Below are positions 1 through 8,581 of a DNA stretch of 26,170 nt, piece after piece. Each line of letters opens with the position of its first letter. Position 1 is the stretch's first letter. A model generated the notes under the pieces. The model was not told the DNA's origin, did no database searches, and saw nothing but the letters and a program-made list of their open reading frames with translations. Source of the DNA: Pseudomonadota bacterium (GTDB lineage Bacteria; Pseudomonadota; Alphaproteobacteria; Rhizobiales; Devosiaceae); the NCBI GenBank assembly GCA_023433775.1, contig JAEYTY010000039.1, positions 1-26,170 of the forward strand, read 5' to 3'. The position numbers and the translations under genes are program-made.

Positions 1-143
1 GCCTTCTGGCGAGCCTTCTTCTCAGAGGGCTTCTCGTAATAGTTGCGCAGCTTCATTTCGCGGAAGACGCCTTCGCGCTGCAGCTTCTTCTTCAGTGCGC
101 GCAGCGCCTGGTCAACATTGTTATCGCGAACGACTACTTGCAA
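1..143 (-). CDS. rpsU: 30S ribosomal protein S21 (5' part, runs off the window)
   Basis: Reading the minus strand from 143 gives 47 residues with the S21 pattern: VVVRDNNVDQALRALKKK, then a basic REGVFREMKLRNYYEKPSEKKARQK-like stretch. S21 is a small basic protein of the 30S subunit, near the mRNA exit/anti-Shine-Dalgarno region. The start is TTG at 143-141. An in-frame TGA lies two codons upstream, so no earlier start is possible, and a GAAAGGGCGG ribosome-binding site sits about 8 nt before the TTG. The C-terminal third lies outside the window. Product call is secure; the TTG start is well supported. Confidence 0.93.
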   Translation of the reverse strand, partial: MQVVVRDNNVDQALRALKKKLQREGVFREMKLRNYYEKPSEKKARQK

Positions 144-355
144 AGGTCAACCGCCCTTTCAAAGCTAAGCAATTTGTTTGGATGAAAGCGAAACGGCCAA
201 AATAACCATTCCGCCGACCAGCCGAGCCGGTCACCGTGGCGGGGTCTATAGCCCAAGAATCCCTGCCTGTCCACACTCAGCCCAAGGAAAATTGCGGCAT
301 CTTGCCCCTTTGCACCACTGCCTTTACCACTCGGGGACCTTTCTAGGAGACCGTT

Positions 356-1048
356 ATGTACCAGCCCCTCGTCTTCCTGCCCGGCCTGATCTGCGATGCG
401 CGGCTCTGGCGCGACATCATCGACGGGCTTGCCGACAGCGTCGCGCCCATGGTTGCCGACCTCCGGCTGGACAACTCGATTGCTGCCATGGCCCGGCGAA
501 CCCTTGCCGCTGCGCCGCCCCGCTTCGCCCTGGCGGGCCTTTCCATGGGCGGCTATGTCGCTCTGGAAATCATGCGGCAGGCGCCCGAGCGCGTTACGCA
601 TCTGGCCCTGTTCGACACCTCCGCCCGCGCCGATACGGAAGAGCGCAAGGAGACACGCCGCAAAGGCATCGAAATGATCGGCCAGGGCAAGTTCATCGGC
701 GTTTCGAGCGGGTTGCTCGGCAGCCTTGTCGCCCCGCATCGCCTCGGCACGGCGCTGGCCGACGAGGTTCAGGCCATGTCCGAACGGGTCGGCCCCGAGG
801 CCTATATCCGCCAGCAGCAGGCCATTATGGGCCGGGCCGACTCGCTGCCATTGCTCAAGGACATCGCTGTCCCCACACTGGTCGGCGTCGGCGCCCTCGA
901 CAAGATGACGCCGCCAGAACTTGCCGAAGAAATGGCGGCAGGCATTCCCGGCGCCAAACTGGCCAAATTCCCGGACGCGGCGCATTTGCCGACCATGGAA
1001 ACGCCGGCGCCCGTTATAGCCGCCATGCGGGAATGGCTGGCGCGCTAA
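356..1048 (+). CDS. Alpha/beta-fold hydrolase
   Basis: A 230-residue single-domain alpha/beta hydrolase of unknown substrate. It opens with a strand and oxyanion-loop-like segment (LVFLPGLICDARLW). The nucleophile elbow is GLSMG at residues 61-65, giving Ser63. A likely acid is Asp182 in GALDKMTPP and the catalytic His is His210 in DAAHLP, so the triad looks intact. There is no signal peptide or membrane segment, so it is probably cytoplasmic. A TAGGAGA ribosome-binding site at 344-350 supports the ATG at 356. It stands alone between rpsU and purEK and converges on purK, overlapping its end by 4 nt. Esterase, lactonase or C-C hydrolase activity are all possible; the sequence does not decide. 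Confidence 0.85.
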   Translation: MYQPLVFLPGLICDARLWRDIIDGLADSVAPMVADLRLDNSIAAMARRTLAAAPPRFALAGLSMGGYVALEIMRQAPERVTHLALFDTSARADTEERKETRRKGIEMIGQGKFIGVSSGLLGSLVAPHRLGTALADEVQAMSERVGPEAYIRQQQAIMGRADSLPLLKDIAVPTLVGVGALDKMTPPELAEEMAAGIPGAKLAKFPDAAHLPTMETPAPVIAAMREWLAR

Positions 1049-2133
1049 ATCCGGCGCGTAATGCGATTGATGTGCCCCATCTTCCGCCCCGGCCGCGCTT
1101 CGGCCTTGCCATAAAGATGGGGCTGGGTATCGCCATCAATGCCGCCCGGCACGATATCGACCTCGTCGCTGATCAGGTTCTGCATGACCACATCGGCCAT
1201 GCGCGCCGGATCGCCCAGCGGCCAGCCCGCGACGGCGCGGATATGCTGCTCGAACTGGTCGGTGAGGCACACTGCGTCGGTCCAGTGCCCTGAATTGTGC
1301 ACACGCGGCGCGATCTCGTTGACCAGCAGCGATGGGCGCTCGCCGGGCGGCACGAAGAACTCAACACCCAGCACACCGACATAATCGAGCGCCACAACGA
1401 TGACCTTGGCCAGCATGGCCGCGTGTTTTTCAACGCCCGGCGGAATGCTGGCGGGAACGGTGGAGGTATAGAGAATGTGGTCGCGGTGGACATTCTCCGC
1501 CGCATCAAAGGCCCGCACACTGCCATCGGCGCCACGCGCCACGACAACCGAAATTTCCTTTTCAAAGGGCACGAAGCCCTCGAGCACCAGTGGATGGGGC
1601 GCCAGCGCCGCAAAGGCGGCTTCGAGATCGGCATCGCTCCGCAGCACGCGCTGGCCCTTGCCGTCATAACCCAGCCGCGTGGTCTTGAGCACGGCGGGCA
1701 GGCCAAGCTCGGCCACGGCGGATTTGAGATCATCAAGGCTGTGCACCGCCCGGTAAGGCGCCACCGGAATATTCTTGCCCGAGAGAAAACCCTTTTCGGC
1801 CAGCCGGTCCTGTGAAATGGCCAGCGCATTGGCGCCCGGACGCAGCGGCTTCAGCCCGGCCAGCAATTCGGCTGTCGCCGCAGGCACGTTTTCGAATTCA
1901 TAGGTGATGACATCGACCTGCGCCGCAAAAGCCTTCAGCGCCTCCGCATCATCATAAGCGGCAACGGTCTTGAGCGGCGTCACGTCAAAGGCCGGGCTGG
2001 CCGGATCGGGACAGTAGATGTGGCTCTTGAGGCCCAGCCGGGAAGCTGCCAGCGCCAACATGCGCCCCAATTGGCCTCCGCCCAGAATGCCGATGGTGGA
2101 GCCGGGGGGCAGCGAGGAAATCTTTTCGGACAA
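1045..2133 (-). CDS. purK: 5-(carboxyamino)imidazole ribonucleotide synthase (PurK)
   Basis: ATP-grasp enzyme of de novo purine synthesis. It converts AIR, ATP and bicarbonate to N5-CAIR, which PurE then rearranges. About 362 residues, normal for the family. The N-terminal Rossmann-like PurK signature is GILGGGQLGRM (about residues 15-25), followed by ATP-grasp features such as LKTTRLGYDGKGQ and the VNEIAPRVHNSGHWT segment that closes the active site. I place the start at the TTG at 2133, just before SEKISSLPPGS. It lies 4 nt past the purE stop, and the longer in-frame extension (to 2220) would overlap purE by about 80 nt and resembles no PurK N-terminus. purE and purK form a two-gene operon, probably translationally coupled. 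Confidence 0.93.
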   Translation of the reverse strand: MSEKISSLPPGSTIGILGGGQLGRMLALAASRLGLKSHIYCPDPASPAFDVTPLKTVAAYDDAEALKAFAAQVDVITYEFENVPAATAELLAGLKPLRPGANALAISQDRLAEKGFLSGKNIPVAPYRAVHSLDDLKSAVAELGLPAVLKTTRLGYDGKGQRVLRSDADLEAAFAALAPHPLVLEGFVPFEKEISVVVARGADGSVRAFDAAENVHRDHILYTSTVPASIPPGVEKHAAMLAKVIVVALDYVGVLGVEFFVPPGERPSLLVNEIAPRVHNSGHWTDAVCLTDQFEQHIRAVAGWPLGDPARMADVVMQNLISDEVDIVPGGIDGDTQPHLYGKAEARPGRKMGHINRITRRI

Positions 2134-2137
2134 GGCT

Positions 2138-2629
<492 letters not shown>

Positions 2630-2696
2630 GACTTGTCCCCTGTCCGCCCTGCAAAGCGCGCAATTAGCCTAGTTTGCGGCGCAACTCAAGGCGCGC

Positions 2697-2912
2697 TCAG
2701 GCGATGATGTCGGGCAGGAGAATGTTTTCGAGCTGAACGATCCGGTCCTTGAGCGTCAGCTTGCGCTTCTTGAGGCGCTGCACCAGCATCTTGTCGGCGA
2801 AATGGGACTGAACCAATGTTTCGATGGCCGCGTCGAGGTCGGCATGTTCCTGGCGTTTGGTCGCCAGCTCGAGACCCAATTGGGCCTCCTGTTGCTTGGT
2901 CAGCTGCAGCAT
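2697..2912 (-). CDS. DUF465 (YdcH-family) small coiled-coil protein, copy 1
   Basis: 71-residue charged helical protein. It has the two-helix DUF465 pattern: an N-terminal amphipathic helix (KQQEAQLGLELATKRQEHADLDAAI) and the hallmark QRLKKRKLTLKDRI segment, ending QLENILLP. This family is common in alphaproteobacteria, often in adjacent copies, and has no established function. It lies 67 nt upstream of purE on the same strand. A second, diverged DUF465 gene starts head-to-head at 3066, leaving a shared 153-bp promoter region. No clear ribosome-binding site precedes the ATG. Family assignment is good; no role can be stated. Confidence 0.85.
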   Translation of the reverse strand: MLQLTKQQEAQLGLELATKRQEHADLDAAIETLVQSHFADKMLVQRLKKRKLTLKDRIVQLENILLPDIIA

Positions 2913-3065
2913 GGAAAAACCCGGTCGATAAAGCGCACGAGATACCTCTGGTTAACCGATCACGCGGTGTTTTGCACCCGTTTTCCAATCGTGAACGCTT
3001 CTGCGTCGACAAAGCATGAAATATTTGTGACGATGCTCCTGTCCACTACGCTGAAAGGAGTTGCT

Positions 3066-3251
3066 ATGACGACTGAAGGCCACATCGCCGCGCTCGAAAG
3101 GCGCCACCATGAACTGGACCGGCAGATTCAGGCAGAGATGCAGAACCGCCAGTTCGACGACCTTATGGTGAGCGCGCTAAAGCGCAAGAAACTCGAAGTG
3201 AAGGACGAACTCAGCAAGCTCCAGAGTAATCCGCAACGACAGGTTGCCTGA
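3066..3251 (+). CDS. DUF465 (YdcH-family) small protein, copy 2
   Basis: 61-residue DUF465 protein starting at the ATG at 3066 (MTTEGHIAALERRHHELDRQ), with an ideal AAGGAG at 3055-3060. The frame is open further upstream, but that extension crosses the promoter region and lacks a ribosome-binding site. The second half has the family signature FDDLMVSALKRKKLEVKDEL, where the basic cluster is followed by an acidic helix. It is divergent from copy 1 and followed by a strong terminator, so it is probably monocistronic. The two copies are clearly different in sequence, so this is not a recent tandem duplication. Function unknown. Confidence 0.85.
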   Translation: MTTEGHIAALERRHHELDRQIQAEMQNRQFDDLMVSALKRKKLEVKDELSKLQSNPQRQVA

Positions 3252-3276
3252 ACCCAAATCAGCACCTGCCTCTGGA

Positions 3277-3309
3277 GGGTCACGGCGAAAGCCGGGGCCC
3301 TTTTTCTTT
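3277..3309 (+). terminator. Rho-independent terminator of the second DUF465 gene
   Basis: GGGTC (3277-3281) pairs with GGCCC (3296-3300). An A/G mismatch follows, then CGGC (3283-3286) pairs with GCCG (3291-3294), closed by a GAAA tetraloop. TTTTTCTTT follows at once. It lies 26 nt after the DUF465 stop. Confidence 0.85.
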
Positions 3310-3445
3310 GCCCAAACGCCCGTGAGCTTGCGCTCGCGGCGGCAAATTCATCAGGATTAACACCCCCTTAAGGCACAAGCGCCATCGTCTTCCCAAAACG
3401 GCACATCGATTCGTGCCGGCCTGGACGATAGTTTTTGGGGTATGC

Positions 3446-4930
3446 ATGACGCGCGTTCTTGTTGTGGATGATGATCCGGTTCAGCTCCGACTGACCTCGG
3501 AAGTTGCCAACCGGGCCGGGTTCAAGCCGATCACTGCAACCGGTGGTGAACAGGCCCTCGCCATCCTGCGCGAAGGCAACCAGATCGACGCGATGATTCT
3601 CGATCTCGTCATGCCCGAACTCGACGGCATGGCCGTGATGGAAGCCATGCGCCGCGAGGGAATCACGACCCCCGTCATCATCCAGACCGCCAATGCCTCG
3701 CTCGAAACCGTCATTTCCGCCATGCGCCAGGGCGCGGCAGATTATTTCGTCAAGCCAGTGGCGCCGGAGCGCCTCATCATCTCCCTGCGCAACGCCATGA
3801 AGCTCGATGCGCTCGAAGCCGCCATCCGCTCAGAACATGCGCGGCGCTCGGGCACGTTCACCCAGTCCGACATGATCGCCGCCGCGCCCGCCATGGCCCG
3901 GGTCCTGGCGCTCTCGGCCAAGGCCGCCAAAAGCCCCATTCCCGTCCTTATCGAAGGCGAGACCGGCACCGGCAAGGAGCTGATCGCCCGCATCATTCAG
4001 GGCACCGGCGACCGCGCCGGAAAGCCCTTCGTCACCGTCAATTGCGGCGCCATCCCGCCCAATCTCGTTGAATCGGTATTGTTCGGCCACAAGAAGGGCG
4101 CCTTTACCGGCGCCGTTTCGGACCAGCCGGGTAAATTCTCCGAGGCCCATGGCGGCACACTGTTTCTCGATGAGGTCGGCGAACTGCCGCTTGAAACCCA
4201 GGTCAAGCTCCTGCGCGCCCTGCAGGAAGGCGAAATCGAGCCGGTCGGCGCCAGTAAGCCCGAAAAGGTCAATGTGCGGCTGATTTCAGCCACCAATCGC
4301 CGCCTGCTCAATCTGGCCAAGAGCGGCGAATTCCGCGAGGACCTGTTCTACCGCCTCAATGTCTTCCCCATCTACGTCCCGCCCATGCGCGAGCGCATGG
4401 AGGATCTGGCGGCGCTGGTCGATCACTTTATCGCCCGCTTTTCCGCCGAAGCCGGCAAACGCGTCCTCGGCGCTTCGGCCCATGCCATGGAACTGCTCAG
4501 CAAATATGATTGGCCGGGCAATGTCCGCCAGCTCGAAAACGCCGTCTATCGCGCCATCGTGCTGACCGACAGCGCCTTTCTCGAAAGCCAGGACTTTCCG
4601 CAAATCATCGCCCAGACCACCGGGCGCGAAGAAGCCCTGCGCGCCGTCGAACGCGCCGAAATTCCCTCTACCCCTGTTCATATCGACGCCGCCCCGGCCC
4701 GCATCCGCATGGAGCCGGTCATGCCCGTGGCACGCGACCGCTTTGTCGATGAGACGGGCGAGATACAGGCGCTCGCCAATATCGAGCGCGAAGCCATCAT
4801 CTTTGCCATCGAGCACCACAATGGCCGTATGTCGCGCGTCGCCCGCGCCCTCGGCATTGGCCGCTCGACGCTCTATCGCAAGCTGCACGAATATGGGCTG
4901 GCCGAAGGCCTGATCAACGACGCGGCATAG
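3446..4930 (+). CDS. NtrC-family sigma-54-dependent response regulator
   Basis: 494-residue three-domain regulator. Residues 1-120 are a receiver domain with acidic pair DDD at 8-10, phospho-acceptor Asp53 (LDLVMPELDG) and Lys103 (FVKP). Residues 145-385 are an AAA+ domain: Walker A GETGTGKE (171-178), intact GAFTGA loop (218-223), which contacts sigma-54, and Walker B TLFLDE (238-243). The C-terminus is a Fis-type helix-turn-helix (RMSRVARALGIGRSTLYRKL). All residues needed for phosphorylation, ATP use and sigma-54 contact are present. I chose the ATG at 3446, since the receiver begins MTRVLVVDDD there; an earlier GTG at 3413 adds 11 residues and sits inside an inverted repeat. No cognate histidine kinase is adjacent, so the signal and targets are unknown. 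Confidence 0.9.
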   Translation: MTRVLVVDDDPVQLRLTSEVANRAGFKPITATGGEQALAILREGNQIDAMILDLVMPELDGMAVMEAMRREGITTPVIIQTANASLETVISAMRQGAADYFVKPVAPERLIISLRNAMKLDALEAAIRSEHARRSGTFTQSDMIAAAPAMARVLALSAKAAKSPIPVLIEGETGTGKELIARIIQGTGDRAGKPFVTVNCGAIPPNLVESVLFGHKKGAFTGAVSDQPGKFSEAHGGTLFLDEVGELPLETQVKLLRALQEGEIEPVGASKPEKVNVRLISATNRRLLNLAKSGEFREDLFYRLNVFPIYVPPMRERMEDLAALVDHFIARFSAEAGKRVLGASAHAMELLSKYDWPGNVRQLENAVYRAIVLTDSAFLESQDFPQIIAQTTGREEALRAVERAEIPSTPVHIDAAPARIRMEPVMPVARDRFVDETGEIQALANIEREAIIFAIEHHNGRMSRVARALGIGRSTLYRKLHEYGLAEGLINDAA

Positions 4931-4990
4931 GCAGGGAAAATCGCGCCGTTAACCTTGTTGCTTACCAAGACGTTAAATCTTTCTGTCCAG

Positions 4991-5023
4991 TTTTAGCGGG
5001 TCCTTGACATTATTCCGCTAAAA
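4991..5023 (+). promoter_or_regulatory. Perfect 9-bp inverted repeat in the porin leader
   Basis: TTTTAGCGG (4991-4999) and CCGCTAAAA (5015-5023) are perfect inverted copies separated by 15 nt. They end 12 nt before the ATG of the outer-membrane protein, just upstream of the CGAGG ribosome-binding stretch. It could act as an mRNA 5' stem-loop or as a DNA operator. No T-run follows, so it is not a terminator. Confidence 0.55.
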
Positions 5024-5035
5024 CGAGGCCACACG

Positions 5036-5725
5036 ATGATCTCTCGTCCCATTCTGTTTTCCGCGCTCACCGTCGCATTTCTGGCTGCCGCACTGCCCGC
5101 TGGCGCCGCCGACATGAGCTGGAACAACACCAGCTCGCCCGTCTATTCGACCACGCCTGTTTCCGGCTGGTCCGGCTTCTATGCCGGCGTCAACGGTGGC
5201 CATGGCTGGGGCACAACCAGCAATTCGCCCGCCCTGCCGGCCGGCGTCGGCAACAATAACAGCTCTGGCTGGGCCGCCGGCGCGCAGGCGGGCTACAATC
5301 AGGACATGGGCGGCTTCGTGATTGGCGGTGAAGCTGATCTCCAGTGGTCCAATATCGGCTATACCGCACCCGCCGGCGCTGTCGGCGATTATACCAGCCG
5401 CACCGACATGTTCGCTACCGCCCGCGTCCGCGCCGGCGTGCCGATCGGCCAGGTCATGCCCTATGTCACCTTCGGTGGCGCCTTTGGCCGCGGCACGGCG
5501 CAGACCACGAGCCCGACCAATGTCATCACCTCGGTTTCGAACAACCATCTTGGCTGGACCGCAGGTATCGGCTTTGAAGCCCAGGCCGCGCAGAACATTT
5601 CGATCAAGGCCGAATATCTCTATGTCGACCTCGGCGCCCAGCCCTATAACGGTCTCCCCGTTGGCGCGCATGACGTTGCCCAGCGCTTTGGCGTGGCCCG
5701 CGTGGGTCTCAACTACAAGTTCTAG
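5036..5725 (+). CDS. Omp25/RopB-type outer-membrane beta-barrel protein
   Basis: 229-residue porin-like barrel. A Sec signal peptide covers about residues 1-24 (hydrophobic core LFSALTVAFLAAAL, cleavage after AGA). The mature protein has the family opening GWSGFYAGVNGGHGWG, alternating aromatic/small-residue beta strands (FVIGGEADLQW, FGGAFGRGT, ISIKAEYLYVDLG), and a terminal NYKF. The final Phe is the usual BAM recognition residue. Related proteins are abundant OmpA-like small barrels of rhizobia and Brucella. The start is supported by ACGAGG upstream and by the signal peptide. A strong terminator follows. The leader carries a 9-bp inverted repeat that may control stability or expression. 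Confidence 0.88.
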   Translation: MISRPILFSALTVAFLAAALPAGAADMSWNNTSSPVYSTTPVSGWSGFYAGVNGGHGWGTTSNSPALPAGVGNNNSSGWAAGAQAGYNQDMGGFVIGGEADLQWSNIGYTAPAGAVGDYTSRTDMFATARVRAGVPIGQVMPYVTFGGAFGRGTAQTTSPTNVITSVSNNHLGWTAGIGFEAQAAQNISIKAEYLYVDLGAQPYNGLPVGAHDVAQRFGVARVGLNYKF

Positions 5726-5746
5726 AACCTAATACCGGCATTGATG

Positions 5747-5784
5747 ACCCGGCCCGCCCCTGGCGTGGCCGGGTTTGTCTTTTC
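5747..5784. terminator. Terminator between the porin and convergent GST gene
   Basis: ACCCGGCC (5747-5754) pairs perfectly with GGCCGGGT (5767-5774) around a 12-nt loop, followed by TTGTCTTTT on the plus strand. It terminates the porin gene. It also touches the 3' end of the convergent GST gene, which stops at 5783. Confidence 0.82.
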
Positions 5785-6469
5785 AGGCGGTCGCGCGGTA
5801 GTCTGCGATGATACGGCCGGCAGCCCGCGCCTCGGCCTCATGGTCCGGCTCGCGCCATGTCTCGGCTATTCCGGCCGCATACCATTCCTGCATGGCAGGC
5901 AATTGCCGCAGCCGCTCGGCATAAGCGTCGGCTTCCGGACTCAGCGTGATGCCATAGGTCTGGAGTCGAAACGCCACCGGCGCAAGAAAGGCATCCGCTG
6001 CGGTGAATGCACGTCCAGCAAGGAACGGTCCGCCAAAGCGTTCCAGCCCCTCGCGCCAGATTTCGTCGATGCGGGCGAGATCAGCCTCAAGCGCCGCAGA
6101 CCGCTCGAACAGCTCCACCCGCAGCCCGCAATTCATGGTGCAGACATTGCGCAGGGCGCTGAAACCCGAATGCATTTCGGCGGCAATCGAGCGCGCAAAG
6201 GCCCGCGCCACACGATCCGCCGGCCAGACCTGCTTATGGGTCTCGGCGACATATTCGGTGATGGCCAGCGAATCCCAAACCATCACCTCGCCATCGATCA
6301 GGCAGGGCACGCGCCCGGTGGGCGAGAAGGCGCGGAAAGCTTCATAGCTGCCATGGTCGATAAAGGGCTCGACCCGTTCCTCAAAAGGAATGTCCAGCGC
6401 CTTCAGCACCAGCCATGGCCGCAAGGACCACGAAGAATAATTCTGGTTTCCGATCACCAGCGTCCACAT
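5783..6469 (-). CDS. Glutathione S-transferase family protein
   Basis: 228-residue GST. The N-terminal thioredoxin-like domain starts MWTLVIGNQNYSSWSLRPWL, where the YSSWS segment holds the probable catalytic Ser. GRVPCLIDGEVMVWDSLAI is the cis-Pro and glutathione gamma-Glu-binding motif (P-x-L, then D-S). The C-terminal helical domain includes PFLAGRAFTAADAFLAPV. I chose the ATG at 6469: a GGAGG lies 8 nt upstream, and the 28-residue extension to 6553 has no GST similarity. Predicted cytoplasmic; the substrate cannot be read from sequence. It is divergent from the L,D-transpeptidase, so both share the 6470-6666 control region. Confidence 0.87.
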   Translation of the reverse strand: MWTLVIGNQNYSSWSLRPWLVLKALDIPFEERVEPFIDHGSYEAFRAFSPTGRVPCLIDGEVMVWDSLAITEYVAETHKQVWPADRVARAFARSIAAEMHSGFSALRNVCTMNCGLRVELFERSAALEADLARIDEIWREGLERFGGPFLAGRAFTAADAFLAPVAFRLQTYGITLSPEADAYAERLRQLPAMQEWYAAGIAETWREPDHEAEARAAGRIIADYRATA

Positions 6470-6561
6470 GATTGAGCCTCCATGCCCGGTCAGATGCACC
6501 GCCCGCCGAATCCGGCCGCGCAGCGTTGCATCTCTAACACAAACCCACCTCACAACTTTGC

Positions 6562-6573
6562 GAGCAATTGCTC
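6562..6573. promoter_or_regulatory. 12-bp perfect palindrome between GST and L,D-transpeptidase genes
   Basis: GAGCAATTGCTC is a perfect palindrome in the 197-bp divergent intergenic region. It is about 94 bp upstream of both gene starts, which suits a dimeric regulator controlling either gene. A weak promoter-like pair lies beside it (TTGCTC at 6569, TATTGA 18 nt later). The regulator is unknown. Confidence 0.35.
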
Positions 6574-6666
6574 ATGTTAATGTTTGCAGAGTATTGAGAA
6601 CAGGCGTTGCTGGCGGGATTCGCCTTGCCGAAAATGTCCATGCAGCGCGAGGATTCGGGAGCAAAG

Positions 6667-8358
6667 ATGCACAAGGTTCTGGTCAGTCTGGTTGCCCTTC
6701 TCGCAGCCTCGGCGCTTTCGGGCCCCGCACTGGCACAGGAGGTTGCGAGCGTTGATCGCGTTGTCATCGCGCCGCCGCAAAGCGCCATTGCCCGCACCAT
6801 CAAGTCCGGTCTTTCGGCCAGCTATTATGGCGCCACCCGCGACACCACCGCCTATAACGAAGCCCAGAGCCTCTATTTCCTCTATGGAGAGCGCCATTTC
6901 CAGCCGATCTGGCTGAGCGAAGCCGCTGACGGCAAGGTGACCTTCTCCCCTGCCGCCGAAAAAATTGTCGCGCTGTTCAAGAAAGCCGCCTCCGAGGGCC
7001 TCCGCCCCGAGGACTATCTGACGCCCGATCTCGACCTCACCCGCATCAAGGGTGACGGCGCGGCCATGGCTGCGCTGGAAACCGCATTTTCGCGCGCCAC
7101 GATGCGCTATGCCAATCATCTCCATAATGGCCGCATCCGCCCCCAGTCGATCAGCGAATTACTCGACATCGCGCCCAAGCCCATTGACGAAGCTGGTCTG
7201 CTCCAGCGCCTCGTCGCCAGCGACGATCCGGCTGCCGTTCTTGCCGAGCTCGAGCCCAAGCATCCCGAATTTCTGGCGCTCAAGGCGGCTCTGGCCAGTT
7301 TTGAGGCCGACAACGCGGCCCGCCCCACCCCCATTGGCGATGGCCCCACGCTGCGCTCAGGCAATAGCGATCCGCGCATTCCCGCCATCCGCGAGCGTCT
7401 CAACCTGCCGGCGCTTGACTCGAGTGTTTACGACGGCGCCCTGCTCACGGCGGTAAAAACCTTCCAGGAAGGTCAGGGCCTCGAAGTCGACGGCGTTATC
7501 GGGCCCGCGACCATTGCCGCGCTCAACGGCGGCGGCGCCACCAGCCGGGCCGATATCCTGGCCAATATGGAACGCTGGCGCTGGATGCCGTCGGATCTCG
7601 GCGACTTCAACGTCTTCGTCAACATCCCCGAATTCCGTCTCGCCATTCAGCGCAATGGCGAGGAAGAATACACCACGCGCGTCGTGGTCGGCACGACCAA
7701 GAACCAGACCCCAGTCTTTTCCGACAATATCCGCCACGTCGTGGTGAATCCCTATTGGAATGTGCCCTCATCCATCCTGCGCGGCGAAATCGCGCCGGCT
7801 GTGCTGCGCAATCCCGGCTATACCGACAGCCACAATATGGACCTGCTGTATAACGGCACGCCGGTAAGCCCCTGGTCTGTCGACTGGAGCCAGGTCTCGA
7901 CCTCGAATTTCCCCTTCCGCGTGCGCCAGCGCCCGGGCTCGGGCAATGCGCTGGGTCAGATCAAATTCCTCTTCCCCAACAAGCATGACGTCTATCTGCA
8001 CGATACGCCGTCCAAGGCGCTGTTTTCGCGCTCCTATCGCGCCTTCAGCCATGGCTGCGTCCGTGTGCAGGACCCGATGGCATTTGCCGATGCGCTGATG
8101 GCCAATGAGCCCAATATCAGCCGCGCTTCGCTCGAAGCCATGTTTGGCCCCAAGGAGCGCTGGGTGAACCCGGAAACCCGCATTCCCGTGCACATCGCCT
8201 ATTTCACCCTGCGGGTCGGCGAGGATGGTGAAATCCGCTCCTTTGGCGATGTCTATGGCCACCACGAAAAGCTGGTCGCGGCCATGGGACTGGTGGCGCC
8301 CACCACGCCCACTATTATCGCCGAAGTCGAACCGATCCCTGACGAGCTGTCGCCCTGA
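6667..8358 (+). CDS. LdtD/YcbB-type L,D-transpeptidase
   Basis: 563-residue periplasmic enzyme that forms 3-3 (meso-DAP to meso-DAP) cross-links in peptidoglycan. A signal peptide covers residues 1-23 (VLVSLVALLAASALSGPALA, cut before QEV). It is followed by a scaffold domain (about 60-220) and a PG_binding_1 domain (about 240-290, ending VDGVIGPATIAALN). The YkuD catalytic domain (about 310-500) has YLHDTPSKALFSR and the SHGCVRV motif, with His462 and catalytic Cys464. Size and domain order match E. coli LdtD. The ATG at 6667 has GGGAG 5 nt upstream and begins directly with the signal peptide. A DUF882/MepK-type gene follows, as in the E. coli ldtD-mepK neighbourhood. Confidence 0.9.
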   Translation: MHKVLVSLVALLAASALSGPALAQEVASVDRVVIAPPQSAIARTIKSGLSASYYGATRDTTAYNEAQSLYFLYGERHFQPIWLSEAADGKVTFSPAAEKIVALFKKAASEGLRPEDYLTPDLDLTRIKGDGAAMAALETAFSRATMRYANHLHNGRIRPQSISELLDIAPKPIDEAGLLQRLVASDDPAAVLAELEPKHPEFLALKAALASFEADNAARPTPIGDGPTLRSGNSDPRIPAIRERLNLPALDSSVYDGALLTAVKTFQEGQGLEVDGVIGPATIAALNGGGATSRADILANMERWRWMPSDLGDFNVFVNIPEFRLAIQRNGEEEYTTRVVVGTTKNQTPVFSDNIRHVVVNPYWNVPSSILRGEIAPAVLRNPGYTDSHNMDLLYNGTPVSPWSVDWSQVSTSNFPFRVRQRPGSGNALGQIKFLFPNKHDVYLHDTPSKALFSRSYRAFSHGCVRVQDPMAFADALMANEPNISRASLEAMFGPKERWVNPETRIPVHIAYFTLRVGEDGEIRSFGDVYGHHEKLVAAMGLVAPTTPTIIAEVEPIPDELSP

Positions 8359-8581
8359 CGGCCAAAGATCAGCGGCGCGCACGCCGCAGGATTGTGGCAG
8401 CATTTCCGCGCCGTTAACCCGCGCTTTACATTTTCGCCTTGGTTGTGCCCGCTTTTATTCGTAATAACGATGGTGTGAGGGGATCTACCCAGCCGTTGAT
8501 GTGACGTTAGCGTTAATCAAATCGAGCATTTTAGACGCTAAGTTTCGACGATATCTGGCAACGAACCGGGCAGAGTTTGGC

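Noticed and set aside
178..1293. 371-codon frame overlapping the alpha/beta hydrolase
   Set aside because: Arg/Pro/His-rich out-of-frame translation of the hydrolase and purK 3' end; no start signal.
3399..3418. CGGCAC-N8-GTGCCG inverted repeat upstream of the sigma-54 regulator
   Set aside because: Only 6-bp arms in GC-rich DNA; no promoter or terminator feature attached, so chance is likely.
5003..5008. TTGACA as a porin -35 element
   Set aside because: No acceptable -10 lies 16-18 nt downstream; the hexamer sits in the loop of the inverted repeat, close to the start codon.
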